Shown piece after piece: positions 45,209-54,263 of a DNA stretch of 64,000 bases. A program made the position numbers and the translations under genes. The number at the start of each line of letters is the position of its first letter. Position 1 is the stretch's first letter. Source of the stretch: Sphingobium wenxiniae (GTDB lineage: Bacteria; Pseudomonadota; Alphaproteobacteria; Sphingomonadales; Sphingomonadaceae). The notes beneath the pieces are model-generated. The model had not been told where the DNA came from, ran no database searches, and saw only the letters and a list, made by a program, of their open reading frames with translations. The stretch is from positions 123,666 through 187,665 of the forward strand of contig NZ_VLKK01000008.1 of assembly GCF_007830065.1 (NCBI RefSeq). Direction: 5' to 3'.

Positions 45209-46948
45209 ATGACGGGTTCGCAAAGCATGATGGCACCGACGCCGACCACCGACGATCTGCCCCGCCGTTTTTCGGATTTCGAGACGCTGGGCGAAGCGCT
45301 GGATTATGCGGCGCGGGGCGAGCGCGGCATGAATTTCCATGACGCCCGCGGCAATCTGGCGCGGCCCTATCCCTTTTCGGAGCTGCGGACGGACGCGATC
45401 GCCTGCGCCCACCGTCTGATCGCCCATGGCGTGAAGCCGCAGGACCGTGTGGCGCTGGTCGCGGAAACGGGGACGGATTTCGCGCAGCTTTTCTTCGGCA
45501 TCGTCTATGCGGGCGCCTGGCCGGTGCCGCTGCCGCTGCCGACCAGCTTCGGCGGCAAGGAAAGCTATATCGATCAGCTCAATGTCCAGTTGACGAGCTG
45601 CGACCCGATGCTGTTCCTCTTCCCCAGGGAACTGGAAGAGATGGCGGGCGAGGCCGGGCGGCAGCGCGCCGTCGAAAGCATCGCGTTCGAGGATTTCATC
45701 GCTCGCGAGGCCGTGGCGGTCGATCTGCCGCAGGCCAGGGGCGACGCAATCTGCTACCTGCAATATTCGAGCGGTTCGACCCGCTTCCCGCATGGCGTGG
45801 CGGTGACGCATCATGCGCTGCTCAGCAACCTCGCCGCGCACAGCCATGGCATGGAACTGGCCGAGGGCGACCGCTGCATAAGCTGGCTGCCCTGGTATCA
45901 TGACATGGGCCTGGTCGGCTGCTTCCTGTCGATCGTCGCCAACCAGGTGTCGACCGACTATATGAAGACCGAGGATTTCGCCCGTCGCCCGCTGGCGTGG
46001 CTGGACCTCATCAGCCGCAATCAAGGCACATCGATCAGCTATTCGCCGACCTTCGGCTACGACATCTGCGCGCGTCGCATGTCGAGCCAGACCAAGGCCG
46101 CCGACCGTTTCGACCTGTCGCGCTGGCGGCTGGCGGGCAATGGCGCGGACATGATCCGTCCCGACGTGATGCAGAGCTTCGTCGACGCCTTCGCCGACGC
46201 GGGTTTCAGTCCCAAGGCGTTCCTGCCCAGCTATGGCCTTGCCGAAGCGACGCTGGCCGTCACCATCATGCCGCCGGGCGAAGGCATCATCGTCGAACTG
46301 GTCGAGGAAACCGATCTGTCGGGCGGCGACGCGACCGAAGGGCGGCCGCAGCGGTTCCGCTCCATCGTCAATTGCGGCAAGCCCGCGCGCGACATGGTGG
46401 TGGAGATCCGTGACGAAGATGGCGGCCTGCTCAAGGAGCGCCAGATCGGCAAGGTGTGGACCACGGGACCGTCCCTGATGGTCGGCTATTTCCGCGATCA
46501 GGAGGCGACCGACGCCTGCATGGTCGACGGTTGGCTGGACACCGGCGACATGGGATATCTGAGCGACGGCTATCTCTATATCGTGGGCCGCGCCAAGGAC
46601 ATGATCATCATCAACGGCAAGAACCATTGGCCGCAGGATATCGAATGGGCGGTGGAGCAGCTTCCCGGCTTCAAGCAGGGCGATATCGCGGCTTTCGCGA
46701 TCACTACCCCCGGCGGCGAGGAAGCGCCCGCCGTGCTGGTGCATTGCCGGACCTCCGACAATGAGGAACGCTCGCGCCTGCGCGACCAGATCCGCGAGCG
46801 GGTGCGGGCGATCACCGGCATGAACTGCGTGGTCGAACTGGTGCCGCCGCGCACGCTGCCGCGCACCAGCTCGGGCAAGCTCAGCCGGTCCAAGGCGCGC
46901 AACCTGTATCTGGCCGGGGAAATCCGTCCTTACGACATAGCGGCCTGA
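45209..46948 (+). CDS. Fatty acyl-AMP ligase (FAAL)
   Basis: Activates a fatty acid as acyl-AMP, usually for transfer to an acyl carrier protein in lipid or polyketide assembly. It is about 579 residues. Adenylation motifs: ICYLQYSSGSTRFPHGVAVTH (P-loop), SWLPWYHDMGLVG, FLPSYGLAEATLAVT, and the hinge WLDTGDMGYLSDGYLYIVGRAKDMIIINGKNHWPQDIEWAVE with the C-terminal PRTSSGKLSRSKA. The LPWYHDMGLVG motif is typical of FAAL. No carrier protein or transferase is adjacent. The start is uncertain (ATG 45179, 45188 or 45209). Confidence 0.85.
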   Translation: MTGSQSMMAPTPTTDDLPRRFSDFETLGEALDYAARGERGMNFHDARGNLARPYPFSELRTDAIACAHRLIAHGVKPQDRVALVAETGTDFAQLFFGIVYAGAWPVPLPLPTSFGGKESYIDQLNVQLTSCDPMLFLFPRELEEMAGEAGRQRAVESIAFEDFIAREAVAVDLPQARGDAICYLQYSSGSTRFPHGVAVTHHALLSNLAAHSHGMELAEGDRCISWLPWYHDMGLVGCFLSIVANQVSTDYMKTEDFARRPLAWLDLISRNQGTSISYSPTFGYDICARRMSSQTKAADRFDLSRWRLAGNGADMIRPDVMQSFVDAFADAGFSPKAFLPSYGLAEATLAVTIMPPGEGIIVELVEETDLSGGDATEGRPQRFRSIVNCGKPARDMVVEIRDEDGGLLKERQIGKVWTTGPSLMVGYFRDQEATDACMVDGWLDTGDMGYLSDGYLYIVGRAKDMIIINGKNHWPQDIEWAVEQLPGFKQGDIAAFAITTPGGEEAPAVLVHCRTSDNEERSRLRDQIRERVRAITGMNCVVELVPPRTLPRTSSGKLSRSKARNLYLAGEIRPYDIAA

Positions 46949-46972
46949 GCCGGGCAGGCTCGGCGAACAGTG

Positions 46973-47722
46973 TCAGGCCGACTGAAGCTGTCGCTCGATC
47001 ATCGTCCAGAGCGTCGCAAATTCCTTTGAGGCGGGCGAGGATGGAGCGAATGCGCCCAGCGGCTTGCGCCGCACGGCCATCTGCTCGATCATGCTCGCCA
47101 TGGGAATCGCAGACCAGCTTGGCTGTTCCTCCAGCGCCTTGCGATGCAGGCTGCGGCGCCGGTCGACCATCGAATAGACCGGCAGGATTGGCGCGTGGGC
47201 GCCGCCGCGCTGGACGAGGTAGCGCGCCACTTCCCCCATCGCGCGCTGCGACAAGGGGGAAGGAATGACCGGAATGACGATGAGGTCGGCGGCGCGCAGC
47301 ACTTGTTCGCTGGTTTCGGTCAATCCCGGAGGGCAATCCAGAATGATTCGGTCATAATCCTTGCCCAGATTTTCGATCAGCTTCGCCAGCCGCTTCTTCT
47401 TGTCCATTTCGCGGAACAGATGATCGAGGCCGCGCAGCGATGTGTCGGCCGCGATCAGGTCCAGCCCCGGAACCGTGGAAGGCTGGATCAGCTTGCGGAC
47501 CTGGACGTCCTTGCTGAAAATCGCCTGGGCGGCGTCCCGGCTTTGCAGGTCGGTCGAGAGGAGCCAGCTCGATGCCGCCTGGGGATCGAGATCCCAGAGC
47601 AGCGTGCGACGCTTGGAAATACAGGCCGAAGCCCAGGCCAGATTGATGGCGAAGGTGGTTTTCCCCACTCCGCCCTTGAGGCTGTAGACGGCGATGGTCG
47701 CCAATGCCGGTTCCTTTGCCAT
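46973..47722 (-). CDS. ParA-family ATPase
   Basis: Deviant Walker A ATPase of the ParA/MinD/Soj group, 249 residues: ATIAVYSLKGGVGKTTFAINLAW (KGGVGKTT), RTLLWDLDPQAASSWLL, and DYDRIILDCPPGLTETSEQVL. No ParB partner or plasmid-type genes are adjacent, so the cargo is unknown; a role in positioning or polysaccharide export is possible. The start MAKEPALATIAVY (ATG 47722) is preferred, because the frame to 47770 would put the palindrome at 47737-47754 inside the gene. It is convergent with the acyl-AMP ligase gene. Confidence 0.85.
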   Translation of the reverse strand: MAKEPALATIAVYSLKGGVGKTTFAINLAWASACISKRRTLLWDLDPQAASSWLLSTDLQSRDAAQAIFSKDVQVRKLIQPSTVPGLDLIAADTSLRGLDHLFREMDKKKRLAKLIENLGKDYDRIILDCPPGLTETSEQVLRAADLIVIPVIPSPLSQRAMGEVARYLVQRGGAHAPILPVYSMVDRRRSLHRKALEEQPSWSAIPMASMIEQMAVRRKPLGAFAPSSPASKEFATLWTMIERQLQSA

Positions 47723-47736
47723 GCCGAAAGCTAAGT

Positions 47737-47754
47737 CTTTCGCAGGTGCGAAAG
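47737..47754 (-). promoter_or_regulatory. Perfect palindrome upstream of the ParA-like gene
   Basis: CTTTCGCA (47737-47744) and TGCGAAAG (47747-47754) flank a 2-base centre, an exact 8-bp dyad 15-32 bases before the ATG at 47722. Symmetry, length and position fit a repressor operator for autoregulation or for an XRE-type regulator encoded elsewhere. Confidence 0.5.
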
Positions 47755-47870
47755 CAAGCGTTGAAATCACGATATTGTTGCAGCGGCGTTACAATGGGGA
47801 TTTCCCGTGCGCTAACGATGCATTTGCGCTGGCCCGCCATGGCTCAATCGGATAGCGCGGGAAGAGTAGC

Positions 47871-47900
47871 TTGAGGACATTGGCTTTTTCGCCATAGACT
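47871..47900 (+). promoter_or_regulatory. Candidate promoter of ugd
   Basis: TTGAGG (47871-47876) and TAGACT (47895-47900) are 18 bases apart, about 30 bases before the ugd ATG. Both boxes are moderate. ugd has no upstream gene on its strand, so it needs a promoter in this spacer. Confidence 0.35.
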
Positions 47901-47929
47901 GCCCCGTCAACAAGGAATGAGAAGCGCCT

Positions 47930-49249
47930 ATGAAGATCACGATGATCGGCACGGGATATGTGGGCCTGGTATCAGGAGCCTGTTTTGCTGATTTTGGCCA
48001 TGACGTGGTCTGCGTGGACAAGGATTCCAGCAAGATCGCGGCGATAGAATCGGGCCAGATGCCCATCTATGAACCGGGACTGGATCAACTGGTGGGCGGC
48101 AATGCGGCAGCGGGCCGTTTGAGCTTCACCACGGACCTTGCCGCCGGGGTCAAGGGCGCCGATGCGATTTTCATCGCGGTGGGAACGCCTTCCCGCAGAG
48201 GCGACGGTCATGCGGATCTCAGCTATGTTTACGCGGCCGCGCGGGAGATCGCGGAGGCGTTGGACGGCCCCGCCGTGATCGTGACCAAGTCCACCGTGCC
48301 GGTCGGAACCGGCGACGAAGTGGAGCGGATCGCGCGCGAAGCGCGCCCCGATCTCGACATCGCAGTGGTTTCCAACCCTGAATTTCTGCGGGAAGGTGCG
48401 GCGATCAGCGATTTCAAGCGGCCCGACCGCATCGTGGTGGGCACGACCGGGGATGAGCGCGCCATCAACGCGATGCAGCAGATTTACCGTCCGCTCTATC
48501 TCAACCAGGCGCCGCTGCTCTTCACCGGACGGCGGACGGCGGAGCTTATCAAATATGCCGCCAATGCCTTTCTGGCGACGAAGATCACCTTCATCAATGA
48601 GATGGCGGACCTGTGCGAAGCGGTCGGCGCGGAGGTGCAGGACGTGGCGCGCGGCATCGGCCTCGACAATCGCATCGGGTCGAAATTCCTTCATGCCGGG
48701 CCGGGCTATGGCGGCTCCTGCTTTCCCAAGGATACGCTGGCGCTGGTCAAGACCGGGCAGGATCATGAGACGCCGATCCGCATCGTGGAGACGGTGGTGC
48801 AGGTGAACGACCTTCGCAAGCGCGCCATGGGGCGCAAGATCGTGAAGGCGATGGGCGGCGACGCGCGGGGCAAGACGGTCGCGCTGCTGGGCCTGACGTT
48901 CAAGCCCAACACCGACGACATGCGCGACGCGCCCAGCATCGCCATCGTGCAGGCGCTGGAAGACGCTGGGGCGAAGGTGGTCGCTTATGACCCCGAAGGC
49001 ATGGCGGCGGCGTCGGCCCTGATGCCAGGCATAACCATGGCGACGGACGCCTATAGCGCGGCGCAGGGCGCGGATGCGCTCGTTCTGGTGACGGAATGGA
49101 ATGCGTTCCGCGCGTTGGACCTCAAGCGGCTGGCCGCGTCGATGAATGCGCCGGTTCTGGTGGACCTGCGCAACATATATCCCGCGGCCGAAGTGAGGGC
49201 GGCGGGCTTTTCCCTGACGCGGATCGGCGACAAGGCCGTCGACGCCTGA
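47930..49249 (+). CDS. ugd: UDP-glucose 6-dehydrogenase
   Basis: Oxidises UDP-glucose to UDP-glucuronate for exopolysaccharide. It is 439 residues long. The NAD-binding start is MKITMIGTGYVGLVSGACFADFG, and the core has FIAVGTPSRRGDGHADLSYV and AELIKYAANAFLATKITFINE. The catalytic Cys is in GPGYGGSCFPKDTLAL, and the C-terminal domain contains LGLTFKPNTDDMRDAPS. Its stop overlaps the start of a small membrane-protein frame (TGATG). The product could feed the polysaccharide made by the 55-64 kb locus. Confidence 0.96.
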   Translation: MKITMIGTGYVGLVSGACFADFGHDVVCVDKDSSKIAAIESGQMPIYEPGLDQLVGGNAAAGRLSFTTDLAAGVKGADAIFIAVGTPSRRGDGHADLSYVYAAAREIAEALDGPAVIVTKSTVPVGTGDEVERIAREARPDLDIAVVSNPEFLREGAAISDFKRPDRIVVGTTGDERAINAMQQIYRPLYLNQAPLLFTGRRTAELIKYAANAFLATKITFINEMADLCEAVGAEVQDVARGIGLDNRIGSKFLHAGPGYGGSCFPKDTLALVKTGQDHETPIRIVETVVQVNDLRKRAMGRKIVKAMGGDARGKTVALLGLTFKPNTDDMRDAPSIAIVQALEDAGAKVVAYDPEGMAAASALMPGITMATDAYSAAQGADALVLVTEWNAFRALDLKRLAASMNAPVLVDLRNIYPAAEVRAAGFSLTRIGDKAVDA

Positions 49250-49374
49250 TGTGGCCGTGGAACGAGGGAAAGGCGCGAATGTGCGCCTTTCCTCGCGCGC
49301 ATCACTGGTTGATGGCGGCGGGGCTGCTGTTTTTCGCCAGCCAGATCGTGCCCGTCGTCGCGGGATTGCTTTAA
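49249..49374 (+). CDS. Putative 41-residue membrane protein
   Basis: A small frame, MWPWNEGKARMCAFPRAHHW then LMAAGLLFFASQIVPVVAGLL, with one hydrophobic helix at the C-terminus. Its ATG overlaps the ugd stop (TGATG), the arrangement used by translationally coupled genes. It has no family resemblance that I know, so it may be a real coupled microprotein or chance. Confidence 0.4.
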   Translation: MWPWNEGKARMCAFPRAHHWLMAAGLLFFASQIVPVVAGLL

Positions 49375-49461
49375 GATGCAGACTATGGGTGCTGTCGCAT
49401 AGGATCAGGTCCGTAGAACGGCGCTTCAGTTGGTCGGCTTGGGTGGATTTGTGCCACACTT

Positions 49462-49578
49462 CGTCAAGCCAGCGAAAGCTGGCATCTCTCTTCTTTGTAG
49501 GCGCGACCCAGCCTAAGGGAGATCCCAGCTTTCGCTGGTATGACGGATTGAACGGCGGAAACTGGCCGAAAACAGCCA
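49462..49578. repeat. Dispersed palindromic intergenic repeat, copy 2
   Basis: Counterpart of the element at 13057-13165. Arms: GCCAGCGAAAGCTGGCATCTC (49468-49488) and GAGATCCCAGCTTTCGCTGG (49519-49538) are inverted repeats with one mismatch. The centre holds TTCTTTGTAGG and CCAGCCTAAGG, and the flank has TTGAACGGCGGAAA and CAGCCA. It lies between ugd and arsC and encodes no protein. Confidence 0.75.
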
Positions 49579-49623
49579 CCCCGTGATGGGCTCGGAAGTT
49601 TTGCTACAGTCTGGGGAAGCCGT

Positions 49624-49968
49624 TCAGAGAACGTCGTTTGCCTTTTCCGGCGGGCGAGCGATGATCGCGCCTTTGTCCGTGATGACGATGGGGCGCTCGA
49701 TCAGGATCGGATGCGCGGCCATGGCGTCCAGCACCGCCGCGTCATCGGCGGTGTCGAGGCCGATTTCCTTTACCGCCGCTTCGCCCTTGCGCACGGCTTG
49801 GGACGGGGTGACGCCTGCCTTTTTCAGCACGGCTTCGATCTGGCCGCGCGTCGGCGGGGTCTTGAGATATTCGATGATCTCGACCTCCACCCCCGGCTTT
49901 TCCTCCAGGACCGCCAGAGCCTGCCGCGATTTGGAGCAGCGGGGGTTATGCCAGATCGTCGCCTTCAT
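49624..49968 (-). CDS. arsC: ArsC family reductase (glutaredoxin-dependent arsenate reductase-like)
   Basis: A 114-residue thioredoxin-fold protein. The catalytic Cys is in [13 protein letters not shown] (Cys near 11), with [13 protein letters not shown] and [21 protein letters not shown] containing the Arg residues used for arsenate binding in ArsC. No ars operon is nearby. The start overlaps the accC stop by ATGA, so it is expressed with the acetyl-CoA carboxylase genes. Spx/ArsC-like relatives without arsenate activity cannot be excluded. Confidence 0.85.
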   Translation of the reverse strand: MKATIWHNPRCSKSRQALAVLEEKPGVEVEIIEYLKTPPTRGQIEAVLKKAGVTPSQAVRKGEAAVKEIGLDTADDAAVLDAMAAHPILIERPIVITDKGAIIARPPEKANDVL

Positions 49969-51317
49969 GCCGCGTCTTCCCGCGCCAGCCAATCCTCCAG
50001 CCATTTGATCGTATAGTCGCCGTTGAGGAAATCGGGATCGCGCAGCAGCGCCTGATGCAGCGGGATGGTGGTCTTCATCCCTTCGATCACATATTCCTCC
50101 AGCGCGCGGCGGAGGCGCATGATGCAGCCTTCGCGGGTGCGGCCATAGACGATCAGCTTGCCGATCATGCTGTCGTAATAGGGCGGCACCTTATAGCCCT
50201 GATAGAGGCCGCTATCGACGCGGACGTGCATCCCGCCCGGCACATGATAGCTGGTGACGGTGCCCGGCGAAGGCGCGAAGGTGCGCGGGTCTTCGGCATT
50301 GATGCGGCATTCGATGGCGTGGCCGTGGAACTCGATATCCTCCTGCGCGACGGACAGCGGTTTGCCCTCGGCCACCCGAATCTGTTCGCGGACAAGGTCG
50401 ACGCCGGTAATCATCTCCGTCACGGGATGCTCCACCTGAAGGCGGGTGTTCATCTCGATGAAGTAGAATTCGCCGTCTTCCCAGAGAAATTCGATGGTGC
50501 CAGCGCCGCGATAGCCCATATCGGCCATCGCTTTGCGCACCACTTCGCCCATGCGGTCGCGTTCGGCGGTGGAAAGGACGGGGGAGGGGGCTTCTTCCAG
50601 CACTTTCTGATGCCGGCGCTGGAGCGAGCAGTCGCGCTCGCCCAGATGGATGGCGTTGCCCTTGCCGTCGCCGAAGATCTGGAACTCGATATGCCGGGGG
50701 TTGCCCAGATATTTTTCCATATAGACGGTGTCGTCGCCGAACGCGGCCTTCGCCTCGCTGCCGGCCTGCTTCATCAGCGTTTCGAGCAGGTCTTCGCTGG
50801 GCACGACCTTCATGCCGCGCCCGCCGCCGCCCGACGCAGCCTTGATGAGCACGGGATAGCCGATCTTGGCGGCGACTTCCTTGGCTTCCTCTACGCTGGA
50901 GAGCGCGCCGTCGGAGCCGGGAACGAGCGGCAGACCGAGAGCGCCCGCCGTCTTCTTCGCTTCCACCTTGTCGCCCATGATGCGGATATGTTCGGGCTTG
51001 GGACCGACAAAGGCTATATTGTGGGTTTCCACGATTTCCGCGAACTGGGCGTTTTCCGACAGGAAGCCGTAACCGGGGTGGATCGCGTCCGCGCCCGAAA
51101 TCTCCGCCGCGGAAATGATCGCGGCGATGTTCAGATAGCTGTCCTTCGCTGCCGGAGGGCCGATGCAGATGGCTTCGTCGGCCAGGCGCACATGCATGGC
51201 GTCCGCGTCGGCGGTCGAATGGACCGCCACCGTCTTGATCCCCATTTCATGACAGGCGCGATGGATGCGCAGCGCGATTTCGCCCCGGTTGGCGATCAAC
51301 AGCTTTTCAATGGCCAT
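49965..51317 (-). CDS. accC: Acetyl-CoA carboxylase, biotin carboxylase subunit
   Basis: Carboxylates biotin on AccB with ATP and bicarbonate, the first step of malonyl-CoA synthesis. It is 450 residues long. The N-terminal [27 protein letters not shown] and the ATP-grasp region [14 protein letters not shown] are followed by [20 protein letters not shown] and [20 protein letters not shown], all standard. It lies 14 bases downstream of accB and overlaps arsC. Confidence 0.97.
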   Translation of the reverse strand: MAIEKLLIANRGEIALRIHRACHEMGIKTVAVHSTADADAMHVRLADEAICIGPPAAKDSYLNIAAIISAAEISGADAIHPGYGFLSENAQFAEIVETHNIAFVGPKPEHIRIMGDKVEAKKTAGALGLPLVPGSDGALSSVEEAKEVAAKIGYPVLIKAASGGGGRGMKVVPSEDLLETLMKQAGSEAKAAFGDDTVYMEKYLGNPRHIEFQIFGDGKGNAIHLGERDCSLQRRHQKVLEEAPSPVLSTAERDRMGEVVRKAMADMGYRGAGTIEFLWEDGEFYFIEMNTRLQVEHPVTEMITGVDLVREQIRVAEGKPLSVAQEDIEFHGHAIECRINAEDPRTFAPSPGTVTSYHVPGGMHVRVDSGLYQGYKVPPYYDSMIGKLIVYGRTREGCIMRLRRALEEYVIEGMKTTIPLHQALLRDPDFLNGDYTIKWLEDWLAREDAA

Positions 51318-51331
51318 GGCGTGCGGCGGCC

Positions 51332-51808
51332 TTATTCAATGACGATCAGCGGCTGGTCATATTCGACCGGCTGGCCGTTATCGACCAGAACGGCCTTGAC
51401 CGTGCCCGATGTGGGGGCGGTGATCGCGTTCATGACCTTCATCGCTTCGACGATGAGGACGGTGTCGCCCTGCTTCACGGTCGAACCGACGGCCGCGAAG
51501 GCGGGAGCGCCCGGCTCGGCCGCCAGATAGGCGGTGCCGACGATGGGCGAGCGGACGGTCGTGCCCGAAGGCAGCGCGGCCTCGGCCGGGGCGGCCGCCG
51601 GGGCAGCAGCAGCCGGAGCGGCGGCGACGGGGGCGGGCGCCGCGACATAGGCCGGGGCAACAGCGCCGGCCTTGCGGGCGACGCGAATCTTGCGATCGCC
51701 GTCTTCCACCTCGATTTCCGTCAGGTTGGTGTCGTCGAGCAGCGCGGCCAGATCCCGCACCAGTTGCACGTCCACCTGCATCGCGCCCTTTTCCTGCTTG
51801 TCGTTCAT
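51332..51808 (-). CDS. accB: Acetyl-CoA carboxylase, biotin carboxyl carrier protein
   Basis: Carries biotin between AccC and the transferase AccAD. It is 158 residues with a family N-terminus ([31 protein letters not shown]), a long Ala/Pro-rich flexible linker (about 45-75), and the biotinyl domain with the modified Lys in [10 protein letters not shown] (near 123). It precedes accC in the normal order. Confidence 0.96.
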   Translation of the reverse strand: MNDKQEKGAMQVDVQLVRDLAALLDDTNLTEIEVEDGDRKIRVARKAGAVAPAYVAAPAPVAAAPAAAAPAAAPAEAALPSGTTVRSPIVGTAYLAAEPGAPAFAAVGSTVKQGDTVLIVEAMKVMNAITAPTSGTVKAVLVDNGQPVEYDQPLIVIE

Positions 51809-51879
51809 CTCATGTCCCTGGACGGTGAAATTGTTTTGTGATGCCCGCGCCTATGACCATTTGCGTGCGAGCGCAACGC

Positions 51880-52320
51880 TCAAAGCTCCAGCGCCGCTTC
51901 CAGCGCAAGCATGTAGGACATCGCGCCGAAGCCTGCGACGGTTCCCTTCGCGGCCATGCCGACATAGCTTTTGTGGCGGAAAGGCTCGCGCGCGTGGGGG
52001 TTGGAGAGGTGCACCTCGATCACCGGCACGGTGATGCCTTTTATGGCGTCGTGCAGGGCGACGGAGGTGTGGGTTAGACCGCCGGGATTGAGGATGACGG
52101 CATGGGCGCTTTCGCCATGCGCCTCCTGAAGCCAGTCGATCAGATGGCCCTCATGGTTCGATTGGCGGAAATCGATCTCCACATGGGCGCGGTTGGCAGC
52201 GTCCTCCATGCGTTCGGCGATGTCGTCCAGCGTGTCATAGCCGTAAATCTCCGGCTCCCGCGTTCCCAGCATATTGAGGTTCGGGCCGTTCAGCACGAAG
52301 ATTTTGCGCGTGTCGGTCAT
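51880..52320 (-). CDS. aroQ: 3-dehydroquinate dehydratase, type II
   Basis: Third step of the shikimate pathway. The 146-residue protein has [19 protein letters not shown] (catalytic Tyr in IYG) at the start, the [12 protein letters not shown] motif, [18 protein letters not shown] and [19 protein letters not shown] (catalytic His). The start MTDTRKIF (ATG 52320) fits the family length. It is upstream of accB on the same strand, 71 bases away. Confidence 0.95.
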   Translation of the reverse strand: MTDTRKIFVLNGPNLNMLGTREPEIYGYDTLDDIAERMEDAANRAHVEIDFRQSNHEGHLIDWLQEAHGESAHAVILNPGGLTHTSVALHDAIKGITVPVIEVHLSNPHAREPFRHKSYVGMAAKGTVAGFGAMSYMLALEAALEL

Positions 52321-52470
52321 GGCCGTCCCCTTCTTGTCTTTCAAGCCTGTTGCGGGGGCGATGCCCCTGTCCCTATATGCGCCCACGGCGCGGCCCTTGG
52401 CGGGCCTTCATAGCCGTTCGCGTCCGCTCAAGTCGAGACGGGATGTGGACGGCGGCAGGAGTTTCGAAAA

Positions 52471-53472
52471 GTGAGCATCGATGGCACCATCTCCATCCAC
52501 ATCAATGGCGAGCACCGGCGCGTGCGGGACGGGCTGACGCTGGCCGAACTGGCGAGCGAGCTGGGTTTCGTGCCGGAAAAGGTGGCGGTGGAGCGCAACC
52601 TGGAGGTCGTGCCCCGCTCCACGCTGGGGCAGGTGCTGGTCGAGGATGGCGATGAGCTGGAGATCGTGCATTTCGTTGGCGGCGGCGACGTGAGCGCGGT
52701 CGATGAGGATCGCTGGAGCGTCGCGGGCAAGAGCTTCCGCTCGCGGCTGATCGTCGGCACCGGCAAATATAAGGATTTCGAGCAGAACGCGGCGGCGGTC
52801 GAGGCTTCGGGGGCGGAGATCGTCACCGTGGCCGTGCGGCGCGTGAACGTGTCCGATCCCAAGGCGCCGATGCTGACCGACTATATCGACCCCAGGAAGA
52901 TCACTTACCTGCCCAACACGGCGGGCTGCTATACGGGCGAGGAAGCGATCCGCACCCTGCGGCTGGCGCGCGAGGCGGGCGGATGGGATCTCGTCAAGCT
53001 GGAGGTGCTGGGCGAGGCGCGGACGCTTTACCCGGATATGGTGGAGACGCTGCGAGCCACCGAAATCCTCGCCAAGGAAGGCTTCAAGCCGATGGTCTAC
53101 TGCGTCGACGATCCGATCGCGGCCAGGCGGCTGGAGGATGCGGGCGCTGTGGCGATCATGCCGTTGGGCGCGCCGATCGGCTCGGGCCTTGGCATCCAGA
53201 ATCGCGTTACGATCCGCCTGATCGTGGAGGGCACGTCGCTGCCGGTGCTGGTGGATGCGGGCGTCGGCACCGCGTCGGAAGCCGCCGAGGCGATGGAACT
53301 GGGCTGCACCGGCGTGCTCATGAACACCGCTATTGCTGAGGCGAAGGACCCGGTGCTGATGGCCGCGGCGATGAAGGCGGGCGTGGAGGCCGGCCGCATG
53401 GCCTATCGCGCCGGGCGCATGGGCAAGCGGATGTATGCCGATCCGTCCAGTCCGCTGGCCGGTCTTATCTAG
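52471..53472 (+). CDS. thiG: ThiS-ThiG fusion: sulfur carrier and thiazole synthase
   Basis: A 333-residue protein. Residues 1-72 are a ThiS ubiquitin fold ([21 protein letters not shown] to VHFVGGG), and residues about 80-333 are ThiG ([38 protein letters not shown] with the Schiff-base region, and [24 protein letters not shown] C-terminus). The Gly-Gly-Gly at 70-72 is followed by Asp, so the C-terminal glycine used for thiocarboxylation is internal. The start is GTG 52471 with AGGAG 10 bases upstream. It is fused as in several alphaproteobacteria and has no TPP riboswitch in the 85 bases before it. Confidence 0.93.
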   Translation: MSIDGTISIHINGEHRRVRDGLTLAELASELGFVPEKVAVERNLEVVPRSTLGQVLVEDGDELEIVHFVGGGDVSAVDEDRWSVAGKSFRSRLIVGTGKYKDFEQNAAAVEASGAEIVTVAVRRVNVSDPKAPMLTDYIDPRKITYLPNTAGCYTGEEAIRTLRLAREAGGWDLVKLEVLGEARTLYPDMVETLRATEILAKEGFKPMVYCVDDPIAARRLEDAGAVAIMPLGAPIGSGLGIQNRVTIRLIVEGTSLPVLVDAGVGTASEAAEAMELGCTGVLMNTAIAEAKDPVLMAAAMKAGVEAGRMAYRAGRMGKRMYADPSSPLAGLI

Positions 53473-53494
53473 CGCATCTCGCTATCGCAGCAAA

Positions 53495-53523
53495 TTGACC
53501 GACTCCTTTCCTGTCCCTATGGC
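53495..53523 (+). promoter_or_regulatory. Candidate promoter of the CoA-transferase operon
   Basis: TTGACC (53495-53500) and TATGGC (53518-53523) have exact 17-base spacing, about 30 bases before the scoA start. It is one of the better promoter candidates here. It lies in the short spacer after thiSG. Confidence 0.5.
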
Positions 53524-53552
53524 TTGGGCATTGGACAGGAAGAGGACGTGCG

Positions 53553-54263
53553 ATGGTGAACAAGCTCTACCCTGATGCTGCGTCAGCATTGGAGGGCCTT
53601 CTTTTCGACGGGATGCATTTGTGCGCGGGCGGTTTCGGCCTGTGCGGCATTCCCGAGCGGCTGATCGACGCGATCCGGGATTCGGGCGTCAAGTATCTGA
53701 CCATCGCCTCCAACAATGCCGGGATCGACGGCGAAGGGCTGGGCAAGCTGCTGCGCACGCGGCAGGTGAAGAAGATGATCTCCTCCTATGTCGGCGAGAA
53801 CAAGGAGTTCGAGCGGCAATATCTGGCGGGGGAACTCGAAGTGGAATTCTGTCCGCAAGGGACGCTGGCCGAACGCTGCCGCGCGGGCGGAGCGGGCATT
53901 CCGGGTTTCTATACGAAAACCGGCGTCGGCACGGCGGTGGCCGAGGGCAAGGAAGTCAAAAGCTTCGACGGGCAGGATTATATCCTCGAACGCGGCATCT
54001 TCGCCGATGTCGCCCTCATCAAGGGGTGGAAGGCGGACGAGAGCGGCAACCTGATCTTCCGCAAGACGGCACGCAACTTCAACCAGCCCATGGCGACCGC
54101 CGCAAAGATTTGCGTGGCGGAAGTGGAAGAAGTGGTGCCGGTCGGCAGCCTCGACCCCGATTGCATCCACCTGCCCGGCATTTACGTCAAGCGCATGATC
54201 ATCGGCGCGCCTTATGACAAGAAGATCGAATTTCGCACCGTTCGCCAGAGGGAGACTGCCTGA
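53553..54263 (+). CDS. 3-oxoacid CoA-transferase subunit A
   Basis: Alpha subunit of a class I CoA-transferase (succinyl-CoA:3-oxoacid type), moving CoA to acetoacetate or a related acid. It is 236 residues long. [39 protein letters not shown], and [17 protein letters not shown] are typical of the A subunit. It overlaps subunit B by one base (TGATG), so the two are coupled. Exact acyl substrate cannot be read from sequence. Confidence 0.93.
   Translation: MVNKLYPDAASALEGLLFDGMHLCAGGFGLCGIPERLIDAIRDSGVKYLTIASNNAGIDGEGLGKLLRTRQVKKMISSYVGENKEFERQYLAGELEVEFCPQGTLAERCRAGGAGIPGFYTKTGVGTAVAEGKEVKSFDGQDYILERGIFADVALIKGWKADESGNLIFRKTARNFNQPMATAAKICVAEVEEVVPVGSLDPDCIHLPGIYVKRMIIGAPYDKKIEFRTVRQRETA

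Noticed and set aside
47971..49579. Long minus-strand open frame opposite ugd
   Set aside because: ugd has all family motifs on the plus strand; the opposite frame has only shadow composition.
52387..52470. TPP riboswitch before the thiSG gene
   Set aside because: The short spacer lacks the CTGAGA and ACCTGA-type conserved segments, and is too short for the full structure.
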